From positions 124,001-188,000 of the forward strand of contig QAMH01000006.1 of NCBI GenBank assembly GCA_003149935.1: 64,000 nucleotides of DNA, given 5' to 3'. Numbering within the stretch: position 1 is the first letter of the stretch; every line of letters begins with the position of its first letter. A program made the position numbers and the translations under genes. Under the pieces are notes generated by a model. It saw nothing but the letters and a program-made list of their open reading frames with translations. It was not told where the DNA came from and made no database searches. The DNA comes from Coriobacteriia bacterium (GTDB taxonomy: Bacteria > Actinomycetota > Coriobacteriia > Coriobacteriales > QAMH01). This document shows, piece after piece, positions 7,203 through 15,097 of this stretch.

Positions 7203-9986
7203 ATGGAGCAATCGGAAAAGGTAAAGGCGGCCCGGCAGTTCGCTCAAGCGTGGAAGGGCAAGGGCTACGAGAAGGGCGACGCCCAGGTGTTCTGGACGGA
7301 GCTCTTGCGTGACGTCGTGGGCATGCCAAGGGTGTCCTCCAGCGCGAAGTTCGAGTACCGCACGAGTGACGGCGGCTTCATCGACTGCCTCATTCCTGAT
7401 TCAAGGGTGCTCATCGAGCAAAAGGGCCTGAACATCGACCTGGACAAGCCCGAGGAGCGCCAAGGCCGCATGGTGACGCCGTTCGAGCAGGCGCTCGCCT
7501 ATGCCGAGAGCTTCAAGCAGGACAAGCAACCGCTGTTCATCGTCACCTGCAATTTCGACACCTTTCGCGTCTACGACCGCAACGCCTATCCCAAAAGCGA
7601 ACTCGCCGAGCATCCCTTCGAGTTCACGTTGGAGGAGCTCGCAGAGCATCCCGAGTACCTCGGCTTCATCACCGATTCCGCAAACAGCAGGATGGAGAAG
7701 GAGAAAGCCGTCTCCATCAAGGCCGGCCAGCTCATCGGCAAGCTCTATGATGCCTTGCGCACCCAGTACATAGATCCGGATTCGGACGACAGCCGGCATA
7801 GCCTCAACGTGCTTTGCGTGAGGCTCGTGTTCTGCCTGTTCTGCGAGGACTCACGTGGCCTGTTCCCGCCCGATGCGTTCCTGAATTACCTACGCGACGT
7901 CCCGCCTGAAAACGTGCGTCCGGCACTGCAGAGGCTGTTCGCCGCGCTCAACACCCCGAAGGAAAAGCGCGACCCCTATGACGAACGCGTCAAGCCCTTC
8001 CCGTACGTGAACGGCGGCCTGTTCGAGGAAGAATGCGAGATTCCCAACTTCACAGCCGAAATCAAGGACCTGCTTCTCTTCGAATGCTCGCAGCAGACGG
8101 ATTGGAGCAAGATCAGCCCGACCATCTTCGGCGGCATCTTCGAGAGTACCCTCAATCCCGAGACCAGGCGTTCCGGAGGCATGCACTACACCAGCCCCGA
8201 GAACATCCACAAGGTAATTGACCCACTGTTCCTTGACGCCCTCCATAACGAGTTCAATAGCATCAGGATAGAGGAGGGGATAACCGAGAAGAAGCGAATG
8301 AACAAGCTCCGGGAATTCCGCGAGAAGATCGGCTCGCTTCGCTTCCTCGACCCCGCTTGCGGTAGCGGCAACTTCCTCACGGAGACCTACCTGTCGCTCA
8401 GGCGTCTGGAAGACGACGTGATAAATGTGCTCAACGACGGGCAGATGTCCATCGTCTTCGAGACCGAGGACAACGACAAGCGCGTGAGCCTTGACCAGTT
8501 CTATGGCATAGAGATAAACGACTTTGCCGTGCGCGTGGCAAAGACGGCGCTCTGGATCGCACAGTTGCAGTCCAATGACGAGAGCGAGTCCATGCTGGAC
8601 ATCAGCATCGAGGACTTTCCGCTCAAAGACAGCGCGAACGTTGTGGAGGGCAACGCACTGTGTATGGACTGGAACGACGTGCTGCCGGCCGACAAATGCG
8701 ATTACATCATGGGAAACCCGCCGTTTATCGGACATCAGTGGAGGAGTGCCAGTCAACAAGAGGATATGGTCATTGTTTTTGATGGCATCCCGGGCGCTGG
8801 CAAACTTGATTACGTGTGCGCATGGTATTTGCTTGCAGCTCGATATATTAGTTCGCGAAAAATACATGCCGCTTTCGTGTCGACTAACTCAATATGTCAG
8901 GGAGAGTCCGTTCGAATCCTTTGGGAACCCATGGAGAAGCTGGGCATGGAGATTGACTTTGCATATCCTTCATTTGTGTGGGCGAACGAATCAAACGATC
9001 AGGCCCATGTGCACGTGGTTATCGTTGGCTTTTCCAGCATTGCGCACCCGTTGCCGTCAAAGCGCATATTCTATGTAGGGTCTGTGATTGAGGCTGAGCA
9101 TATTAATGGATATCTTTTCGATGCTGAGAGCGTTTTCATTGCGAATAGGGGAAAGCCTATCAATAAAGGCGTCCCAGAGATGACTAAAGGCAGTCAGCCC
9201 ACCGATGGTGGTAACCTCATCCTTTCTGAGGCGGAAGCTAGCAGCTTAATAGAGAAGTATCCAAATCTCAGAGAAGTGACACGTCCTTATATGGGCGGTC
9301 GTGAATTCATCAATGGCCAGAAACGGTTCTGTTTATGGTTTGAAGGTGCACGTCTTGCAGACTATAACTATCCTGAGATTCGTGAGCGCTTGCAGGCCGT
9401 GAAGGAAGCCAGAGAAAAGAGTCCGACCAGGTCGGTTAGGGAAGCTGCATCAACACCGGCACTGTTTACTCAGATAAGACAACCAAAGAGTGCGTATTTA
9501 GCACTTCCTGTTGTTTCTAGCGAGCGACGAAAGTGCATCCCCGTTGGATTTGTTAATCAGGAAGTTATTGCTAGTGATCAGCTGCGCTTTATTCCAACTG
9601 ACGATATGTTTATCTTTGGCCTGCTTCTTTCCAAAGCACATATGGCATGGCTGAGAGTGGTTGCGGGAAGGCTCAAGAGTGACTACCGCTATGCACCGGC
9701 GGTCTACAACAGTTTCGTTTTTCCAGAAGCAAATGAGGAGCAACGCAGGCGAATCGGAGAACTGGCGCAAGCCGTGCTTGATGCGCGTGCACTTTACCCA
9801 GAGGCATCTTTAGCTGATTTATACGATCCCGATAATGAATTCATCTATCCTGAGCTTTCTTTGGCGCACAAGAATCTCGATAAGGCGGTCGAAGAAGCCT
9901 ACGGCGTTGACTTCAATGGCGATGAGGAAAAGATCGTTGCGCATCTCTTCAAGCTGTACGCGGATAAGATTAAAGAAGAAGGGTAA
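7203..9986 (+). CDS. Type IIL restriction-modification enzyme (MmeI-like)
   Basis: This 927-residue single-chain nuclease-methyltransferase has an N-terminal PD-(D/E)xK domain with Asp61, Glu72 and Lys74 (FIDCLIPDSR, then IEQKG). A helical connector follows, then a gamma-type N6-adenine methyltransferase with motif I LDPACGSGNF (about 381-390) and motif IV GNPPF (about 502-506). The target-recognition domain is near 640-860, with a short C-terminal tail. Type IIL enzymes modify one strand of their site and cut about 20 bp away. Composition changes abruptly at about base 8740, just after motif IV: the first 510 codons are GC-rich like the genome and the rest is AT-rich, suggesting a swapped specificity half. 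Only three bases separate it from the next gene. Confidence 0.85.
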   Translation: MEQSEKVKAARQFAQAWKGKGYEKGDAQVFWTELLRDVVGMPRVSSSAKFEYRTSDGGFIDCLIPDSRVLIEQKGLNIDLDKPEERQGRMVTPFEQALAYAESFKQDKQPLFIVTCNFDTFRVYDRNAYPKSELAEHPFEFTLEELAEHPEYLGFITDSANSRMEKEKAVSIKAGQLIGKLYDALRTQYIDPDSDDSRHSLNVLCVRLVFCLFCEDSRGLFPPDAFLNYLRDVPPENVRPALQRLFAALNTPKEKRDPYDERVKPFPYVNGGLFEEECEIPNFTAEIKDLLLFECSQQTDWSKISPTIFGGIFESTLNPETRRSGGMHYTSPENIHKVIDPLFLDALHNEFNSIRIEEGITEKKRMNKLREFREKIGSLRFLDPACGSGNFLTETYLSLRRLEDDVINVLNDGQMSIVFETEDNDKRVSLDQFYGIEINDFAVRVAKTALWIAQLQSNDESESMLDISIEDFPLKDSANVVEGNALCMDWNDVLPADKCDYIMGNPPFIGHQWRSASQQEDMVIVFDGIPGAGKLDYVCAWYLLAARYISSRKIHAAFVSTNSICQGESVRILWEPMEKLGMEIDFAYPSFVWANESNDQAHVHVVIVGFSSIAHPLPSKRIFYVGSVIEAEHINGYLFDAESVFIANRGKPINKGVPEMTKGSQPTDGGNLILSEAEASSLIEKYPNLREVTRPYMGGREFINGQKRFCLWFEGARLADYNYPEIRERLQAVKEAREKSPTRSVREAASTPALFTQIRQPKSAYLALPVVSSERRKCIPVGFVNQEVIASDQLRFIPTDDMFIFGLLLSKAHMAWLRVVAGRLKSDYRYAPAVYNSFVFPEANEEQRRRIGELAQAVLDARALYPEASLADLYDPDNEFIYPELSLAHKNLDKAVEEAYGVDFNGDEEKIVAHLFKLYADKIKEEG

Positions 9987-9989
9987 GAC

Positions 9990-10916
9990 ATGGCATTACC
10001 AACACAAACCGATGCATTCTATATAACCCTCGATCTTTTTAGGGATGATAAACCGCATACGAGAAAAGAGATTTTCAAGATTGCGGTCAATGCTCTTAAT
10101 TTAACGCCGGACGATCTCAAGCTCAGGACCAAAAGCGGAAAACCGATTTACGAGAGCCGTTTGAGTTGGGGAGTATCCTATCTTGAGCGTGCTGGAATGC
10201 TCAAGAAAATCAAACGCGGCGTTTACGAAATTACTGATAGGGGACAGGAATATCTGAGGAAAGGACAAGGCGGTAAAGCCTTTAGCGAAAAGCTCAACAA
10301 AATCATTGAATCCGAGAACCCGTGGAATAGGTCTGGAGGGGATACAGACAATCCGGCAAGTGAGGATTCATCCAATTTGCTTGTAAATGATACAGTGCAA
10401 GATGATAAATCCCCTCAAGAAACAATTGAACAGGCTGTCTATTCGTTGCGCCAGTCATTGGCTTCCGAGCTTCTGGACATGATATTGGAGCAGGATGCTT
10501 ATTGCTTTGAAAGGATCGTGGTCAAGTTATTGGAAGCAATGGGATATGGCACTGGTAAGGTGACTCCGAAAAGCGGAGATGCCGGGATTGATGGGATAAT
10601 AACCGCCGATCCGCTTGGCTTCGATATGATTTACACGCAGGCCAAGCGCTATTCCCCAAGCAATAGAGTCGGAACTCCAGAGATGCAAGGATTCGTAGGA
10701 GCACTTGGCGATGTTACCAAAGGAGTTTTCATCACCACCTCAAGCTTCCAGCCCGCTGCTATCCAGATTGCGAAGAATTGGCATCACGCAAAGATCGAAT
10801 TGATTGACGGCGAGCGGCTAATTGACCTGATGATTGACTACAACGTCGGCGTTACCGTTGAAGAGTCCTTCGAGATTAAGCGCGTTGATCTCGATTTCTT
10901 TGATGAGATGGCGTAG
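9990..10916 (+). CDS. Mrr-like restriction endonuclease
   Basis: This 308-residue protein has an N-terminal winged-helix Mrr_N-like domain (residues 1-90, ending RGVYEITDRGQEYL), a polar linker, and a C-terminal Mrr_cat PD-(D/E)xK domain at about 150-300. The nuclease signature is FERIVVKLLEAMGYGTG, AGIDGII (Asp) and YTQAKRY (QxK). Mrr enzymes cut methylated DNA and act as type IV restriction. Sitting three bases behind a methyltransferase-nuclease gene, with AAGAAGG upstream, it must tolerate the methylation made by that partner or recognise a different one. Base composition is AT-rich compared with the flanks. Confidence 0.85.
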   Translation: MALPTQTDAFYITLDLFRDDKPHTRKEIFKIAVNALNLTPDDLKLRTKSGKPIYESRLSWGVSYLERAGMLKKIKRGVYEITDRGQEYLRKGQGGKAFSEKLNKIIESENPWNRSGGDTDNPASEDSSNLLVNDTVQDDKSPQETIEQAVYSLRQSLASELLDMILEQDAYCFERIVVKLLEAMGYGTGKVTPKSGDAGIDGIITADPLGFDMIYTQAKRYSPSNRVGTPEMQGFVGALGDVTKGVFITTSSFQPAAIQIAKNWHHAKIELIDGERLIDLMIDYNVGVTVEESFEIKRVDLDFFDEMA

Positions 10917-10955
10917 CCGAGAAGTTCGTATGGAAACGATCTTGCTGGAGGGAAC

Positions 10956-12779
10956 GTGTACAGTACTTTCAAATCGAATGATACGAATATATCGGAGATT
11001 ATTAGGGGCATAGATTCAGGATCTATACAGCTGCCTGATTTTCAACGTGGTTGGGTTTGGGATGACAGCAGAATCAAGGCTCTTATATTGAGCATTATGA
11101 ATGGGTATCCTGTCGGCGCTTTGATGTTCCTTGAATATGGTGGCGATTCGGTGCGATTCAAGTACCGCACTTTTACGGGCTGCGATAAGGATTGCAGGCC
11201 GGATACGCTTGTGCTCGATGGTCAGCAAAGGCTCACCTCGATATTTACTGCTTTGTATTGCAAGAATCCTGTACATACAAGAGACGAAAAGGGAAAGGAA
11301 CTGAAGAGATTCTATTATCTGAAGATTCGCGAGTGTCTCGATGGGGATGCGGAGGATAACGAGGATGCGATTCTTTCTATACCAGAGGATCGCCAGATAA
11401 GAACCAATTTTGGGCGTAACGTCGAGTTTGATATCAGCAGTGAGCAGTTCGAATATAAGGAGCTCGCGTTTCCTCTTAACAAAATGTTCTCTACTGAAGA
11501 GTGGCTGACATGGACGACCAATTGCATGGAGTATTACAACCATGATCCACAAATGGTGCAGCTTCTGAACAGGTTTCAAACAGGAGTGCTTGTGCCGATG
11601 CAGAATTACCAAGTTCCTGTCATAACCCTTAGCAAAGAAACACCAAAAGAAGCGGTATGCCAGGTGTTTGAAAACGTCAACACTGGCGGAGTTTCCTTGA
11701 CAGTGTTCGAATTGGTTACAGCGACATTCGCCGCCGATGACTATGACTTGCGCAGCGACTGGGAAGGCAGCGAAAAGGAGGGGACCGAGGGCAGACATGA
11801 ACGTATGAAAGATGCCTCCTCCATTTTGGAGGGCGTATCGGCTACTGATTTCCTCACGGCGCTTACTTTGCTGGTGCGTTACAACGAGAGCATGAGAAAA
11901 GATGGTCGAGCTGTAAGTTGCAAGAAGAAGGACGTGCTTGCTCTGCAACTTGAGGACTACATGCGATACGCTGATGTCCTGGAGCAAGGATTTGTCGAAG
12001 CATCTCATTTTCTGAAGCAACAGCGAATTTTCGCTTCTCGTGATTTGCCCTACACAACGCAACTTATACCTTTATCTGTGCTCTTTGCTCTTTTGGGGCC
12101 GAGAGCAAAAGATTCGACAGTGCGTACGAGGATTGCCCAATGGTATTGGTGTGGCGTGCTCGGAGAAATGTATGGTGGCGCAAACGAGACTCGTTATGTA
12201 AACGATGTAACAGGCATGATGCAATGGCTCGATAATCCCGAAGAGGTGCCCGATACGATTCAGCGAGCATATTTCCAACCCACGAGGCTTGTTACTTTGC
12301 AAACGAGACTTTCGGCTGCATACAAGGGAATAATGGCGTTGATACTAAAGCACGGGGCAGTCGATTTCATCAGTGGCGTTCCGATGGATTTTACGAATTT
12401 CACAGATCAAGCCGTAGATATCCACCATGTTTTTCCAAAGGACTATTGCGAGAAACAAGGATTTGATAAGCGTCGATGGAACTCGATAGTAAACAAAACG
12501 CCGCTTTCCGCGAGCACCAACAGAATCATCGGTGGGGTTGCTCCTAGTCGATACATGGAGAAAATCGAAAAGGACGATCATGTGAGCAGCGAAAATCTCA
12601 ATGCGTATATTGAGACGCATGTCATCAATCCAAAAACTATGCGTTACGATGATTTCGATGCATTCTTCATCGAGCGTGCAAAAGCTCTTATATCGATAAT
12701 CGGAGATGCAATGGGGAAGCAAGTTCCAAACTTGTCTGGCGAAGACGTAATCGAAGCCTTCGGGTCTTCGTTGGAGTGA
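10956..12779 (+). CDS. DUF262/HNH protein (GmrSD-like defence nuclease)
   Basis: This 607-residue protein starts at GTG with GGAGG four bases upstream. The DUF262 (GmrS-like, ParB/Srx fold) domain shows QLPDFQRGWVW (about 24-34) and LDGQQRLTS (about 86-94), the NTP-using motif. The C-terminal part holds an HNH-type site, VDIHHVFPKDYC (about 487-498), followed by NKTPLSASTN as in GmrD-type nucleases. GmrSD restricts DNA with glucosylated hydroxymethylcytosine; single-chain relatives act as broader anti-phage nucleases. It is third in the apparent operon with the type IIL and Mrr-like genes, 39 bp apart. Whether the three form one system or a stack of separate ones is not clear. Confidence 0.82.
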   Translation: MYSTFKSNDTNISEIIRGIDSGSIQLPDFQRGWVWDDSRIKALILSIMNGYPVGALMFLEYGGDSVRFKYRTFTGCDKDCRPDTLVLDGQQRLTSIFTALYCKNPVHTRDEKGKELKRFYYLKIRECLDGDAEDNEDAILSIPEDRQIRTNFGRNVEFDISSEQFEYKELAFPLNKMFSTEEWLTWTTNCMEYYNHDPQMVQLLNRFQTGVLVPMQNYQVPVITLSKETPKEAVCQVFENVNTGGVSLTVFELVTATFAADDYDLRSDWEGSEKEGTEGRHERMKDASSILEGVSATDFLTALTLLVRYNESMRKDGRAVSCKKKDVLALQLEDYMRYADVLEQGFVEASHFLKQQRIFASRDLPYTTQLIPLSVLFALLGPRAKDSTVRTRIAQWYWCGVLGEMYGGANETRYVNDVTGMMQWLDNPEEVPDTIQRAYFQPTRLVTLQTRLSAAYKGIMALILKHGAVDFISGVPMDFTNFTDQAVDIHHVFPKDYCEKQGFDKRRWNSIVNKTPLSASTNRIIGGVAPSRYMEKIEKDDHVSSENLNAYIETHVINPKTMRYDDFDAFFIERAKALISIIGDAMGKQVPNLSGEDVIEAFGSSLE

Positions 12780-12817
12780 TTTTTCGCATCCAGTATCAAG
12801 CATTATTTAAAAAAGGG

Positions 12818-12852
12818 TGAAGCCCGGATTCTGATTACAAATCCGGGCTTCA
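12818..12852. terminator. Terminator between defence operon and converging gene
   Basis: A stem with perfect 13 bp arms (12818-12830 and 12840-12852) has a 9 bp loop. An A-rich run just left of it supplies a T tract on the minus strand, so it best serves the converging gene at 12907-13308 and may also stop the defence operon. Confidence 0.75.
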
Positions 12853-12906
12853 TTACATGTTGCTCCTTCCCATGATGTGTCTTGTGCAACCGGCACATCG
12901 CTTCAA

Positions 12907-13308
12907 TTAGTATCCGTAGCTGTCATACCACGAATCATCCTCGTCATACCAGGGGCTGTAATATGAGTCATTGCATGAATCGTCGTTACTGAGAATATAG
13001 GTTGTGTTATTCGTAATAGAAGGTTCATCTTCTTTGGAATAATTCACTATGCCAAGAATGAGACAACCTAGACTTGCTGCACCCGTTACGATTCCTGCGC
13101 CTATGCCGATGTTCTCCTTATGATCTTTAATTGCGTTGGCAAATCTATTCATTCTGGTTGTTGCAACTTCTTTGATTTTCTGCACTCCTTTTTTGAGCTT
13201 AGTTCCAACTGCCGCCACATGGCTGTTTCTTTCCTCTCCTCTCTCTTCTGATGGTTCCCCATCTTTTGCATTGCTATTCGGATATGCAAATACAATTTCC
13301 TCATTCAT
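12907..13308 (-). CDS. Unknown single-span protein with Tyr/Trp/Asp-rich tail
   Basis: This 133-residue protein was not recognised. A GAAAGGAG site six bases upstream supports ATG 13308. Residues 1-75 are charged and basic (KLKKGVQKIKEVATTR). One hydrophobic segment follows (IGIGAGIVTGAASLGCLILG, about 78-97). The tail is acidic and aromatic, ending YYSPWYDEDDSWYDSYGY. A short membrane protein with an aromatic tail in an AT-rich defence island could be an effector or a regulator's partner, but no homologous domain is evident. It is divergent from an HTH gene and followed by a strong terminator. Confidence 0.6.
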   Translation of the reverse strand: MNEEIVFAYPNSNAKDGEPSEERGEERNSHVAAVGTKLKKGVQKIKEVATTRMNRFANAIKDHKENIGIGAGIVTGAASLGCLILGIVNYSKEDEPSITNNTTYILSNDDSCNDSYYSPWYDEDDSWYDSYGY

Positions 13309-13576
13309 CTTTTTCTCCTTTCTAAATGAGGCTTTTATAAATGCGAGAACGAAAGACGCTTCGGCGAGAGATAAAAGATTGCTCGAAGAAAGGAGAAGTT
13401 GACACTCGCTTCTGCACTCTTTCGTTCCCGATGATTGATATGATTCCAAATGAGCTGGATTTGTAAGAGTGCCTGCGACTGACATGTTTTGGCTTATTTG
13501 GTTAGCCAGGCTGTCTTGTCATTTGCTTGCAAAAATCTATGCACATGCGAACGATATGTGGTTGATTGGATTAAAG

Positions 13577-14065
13577 ATGGCTGACCAACTGATTGAAGAA
13601 GAGAATATATACCGGAGATGCAGATCGGCTTCTTTCGACAGCCAAAATGATGCGGTCCTAGCTCTTTCTGCAGCTGGACATAGGATAAGTCATGGATCCA
13701 TTAAGGACTATGAACGTGGAGCCACGATTCCGTCCGCGAAAACGGTAAAAGCAATGGCGCAGGTCTATAAAACTCCCGAGCTCAAGTGGCTGCACTGTTC
13801 CGAGATGTGCGAATTGGGACATGATATAGCGAGGATGTCTGAAGACTTTGCATCAGAGGACATCTATAAGACCTACTTTGATCTCGCTGGCGCATTCAAC
13901 AAGATAAGGGAGATAGAGTTTAGGCTACATTCGATTATTTCTGACGATAGCGTTGCCGAGGACGAGGCTCTTGCGTTAGACGAGATTATTGACGTACTCG
14001 ACGAGATTACTGAAAGTGCCGTGGAGATTAAAGTTTGGGCAGAGAAGAGGCGGGGCTGTATCTGA
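13577..14065 (+). CDS. HTH (XRE-like) DNA-binding protein
   Basis: This is a 162-residue protein if the ATG at 13577 is used; no strong ribosome site is seen, and a longer frame begins upstream. Residues 18-65 resemble an XRE helix-turn-helix (QNDAVLALSAAG, SHGSIKDYERGATIPSAKTV). The rest is a helical acidic domain, with a long coiled-coil-like stretch (EDEALALDEIIDVLDEI). Its TGA overlaps the ATG of the next small gene (TGATG), so both are probably made together. In this island it may be a local repressor or an antitoxin. Confidence 0.65.
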   Translation: MADQLIEEENIYRRCRSASFDSQNDAVLALSAAGHRISHGSIKDYERGATIPSAKTVKAMAQVYKTPELKWLHCSEMCELGHDIARMSEDFASEDIYKTYFDLAGAFNKIREIEFRLHSIISDDSVAEDEALALDEIIDVLDEITESAVEIKVWAEKRRGCI

Positions 14066-14232
14066 TGGACAGGCAGGACATGAACAAGAAGCCTGGTTTG
14101 ACCGAAGTCGAGCTCGATGCCATTGCCGAAGAATACGAGACGGACGAATGGGACGCTTCCCAGCTTGGTGAGGTCGTTTCGGGGCATTCGCCAACTGATG
14201 ACGAATCTAGGCAATACTATCCCAGGGCTTAA
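14065..14232 (+). CDS. Small acidic protein coupled to the HTH gene
   Basis: The 55 residues are rich in Asp and Glu, with the core GLTEVELDAIAEEYETDEWD. The start codon overlaps the stop of the preceding gene by one base. No family was recognised. Translation coupling to an HTH protein and the short length fit a toxin-antitoxin-like or regulator-partner role, which is inference only. The 3' end overlaps a converging antitoxin pseudogene by 26 bp. Confidence 0.5.
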   Translation: MDRQDMNKKPGLTEVELDAIAEEYETDEWDASQLGEVVSGHSPTDDESRQYYPRA

Positions 14233-14516
14233 TCTTCTCCAGCTCGTTAGCGAGCTTGTGTTGGGCGACTTCGGTGTCGTATGCTGCCTGCGCGCGGAGC
14301 CAATTGCCATCTGACAGGCCAAAGAACCGGCAGAGGTGCAGGTCGGTGTCGGCGGTGATTGCGCACTTTCCCGCGACAATCTGCCCTATGCGCCCAGCGG
14401 GCACGCCAATCTCCTTTGCTTGCTAGACGATACTTCGATATACCGAGTGGCTCCAGGGACTCCTCCTGCAAGAGCTCGCCGGGTGTAATCGTTATTGGTT
14501 CAAGGCATTCGGTCAT
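14207..14516 (-). pseudogene. HigA/VapI-like antitoxin, frameshifted
   Basis: Two frames together spell a HigA-family antitoxin. Frame one reads from ATG 14516 (ITITPGELLQEESLEPLGISKYRLA) and frame two continues KEIGVPAGRIGQIVAGKCAITADTDLHLCRFFGLSDGNWLRAQ in pieces. The shift is near 14410: one inserted or two deleted bases in the AGCAAAGGAG stretch. The first ATG comes two bases after the stop of the nucleotidyltransferase gene upstream, so the two formed an operon. HigA proteins are HTH antitoxins and autorepressors. The truncated product would lose its recognition helix unless ribosomes slip at the A-rich site. Confidence 0.7.
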
Positions 14517-14517
14517 A

Positions 14518-14820
14518 TCAGGATTTCGCATAGATGAGCCTTCTGTCTTCGAGATAACGTTGCTGAGCATGCGGGTGGAACGAATCGGATCCGCAGATTA
14601 CATCGACAGGTCGCCCAAGCGCCTCTTCCAAAGCGATTCCAATCCCGCCGAGGGAAAAGAGCGTGAAGGACTTTCCGCATTCGACGCAGAGATCGACATC
14701 GGAATTACCATCTGCCTCGTTGCGGGCATAAGAGCCAAACAGATACGCCTCTTTGACATCGTATTGGGGCAGCACTTCGCATGCTGCGGCAGCAATACTA
14801 TATTGATTCAGCATCTGCAT
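14518..14820 (-). CDS. MNT-type minimal nucleotidyltransferase
   Basis: This 100-residue protein has the nucleotidyltransferase signature LFGSYARNEADGNSDVDLCVE: GS-x-AR followed by Asp-x-Asp that binds Mg and NTP. MNT proteins often serve as antitoxins that AMPylate HEPN toxins. No HEPN gene is adjacent; instead a HigA-like antitoxin gene (now frameshifted) follows directly. The 29 bp-period repeat array at 14900-15004 lies upstream of its start and may be its operator. Confidence 0.75.
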   Translation of the reverse strand: MQMLNQYSIAAAACEVLPQYDVKEAYLFGSYARNEADGNSDVDLCVECGKSFTLFSLGGIGIALEEALGRPVDVICGSDSFHPHAQQRYLEDRRLIYAKS

Positions 14821-14899
14821 AGGGTGAGTTTAACATGGCCGACTGGCGTCATAACTCCATCTCGAAGGTTACGAGCTGGTTGAAGTGTCGTGTGATGCA

Positions 14900-15004
14900 A
14901 CAGTAAACGACAGTAAAAGAATCCTGAAACAGTAAACGACAGTAAAAATGTTTGGAAACTATAAACGACTATAAAAATACTCCGAAACTATAAACGACTA
15001 TAAA
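14900..15004. repeat. Four 18 bp units at exact 29 bp period
   Basis: Units start at 14900, 14929, 14958 and 14987. The first two are ACAGTAAACGACAGTAAA and the last two ACTATAAACGACTATAAA. Each unit is itself a direct repeat of an 8-mer with a CG spacer, a 10 bp inner period. It sits between the 5' end of the nucleotidyltransferase gene and the trpB2 terminator. Iteron or multi-site operator architecture. Confidence 0.9.
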
Positions 15005-15027
15005 ACTTTATCAGCAATGACAATAAA

Positions 15028-15062
15028 AAATGGGCGGCCTGGTCAATCCAAGCCGCCCATTT
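15028..15062 (-). terminator. Rho-independent terminator of trpB2
   Basis: AAATGGGCGGC (15028-15038) pairs with GCCGCCCATTT (15052-15062), extended by further pairs. On the minus strand the stem is followed by a T tract, 36 bp past the trpB2 stop. Confidence 0.85.
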
Positions 15063-15097
15063 AGCGTAACCGCCGCAGCCGCTGCTGGCTGCGTCGA

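Noticed and set aside
14900..15004. CRISPR array with 29 bp period
   Set aside because: The spacers between 18 bp units are only 11 bp and there are no cas genes; the inner 10 bp doubling fits protein-binding sites.
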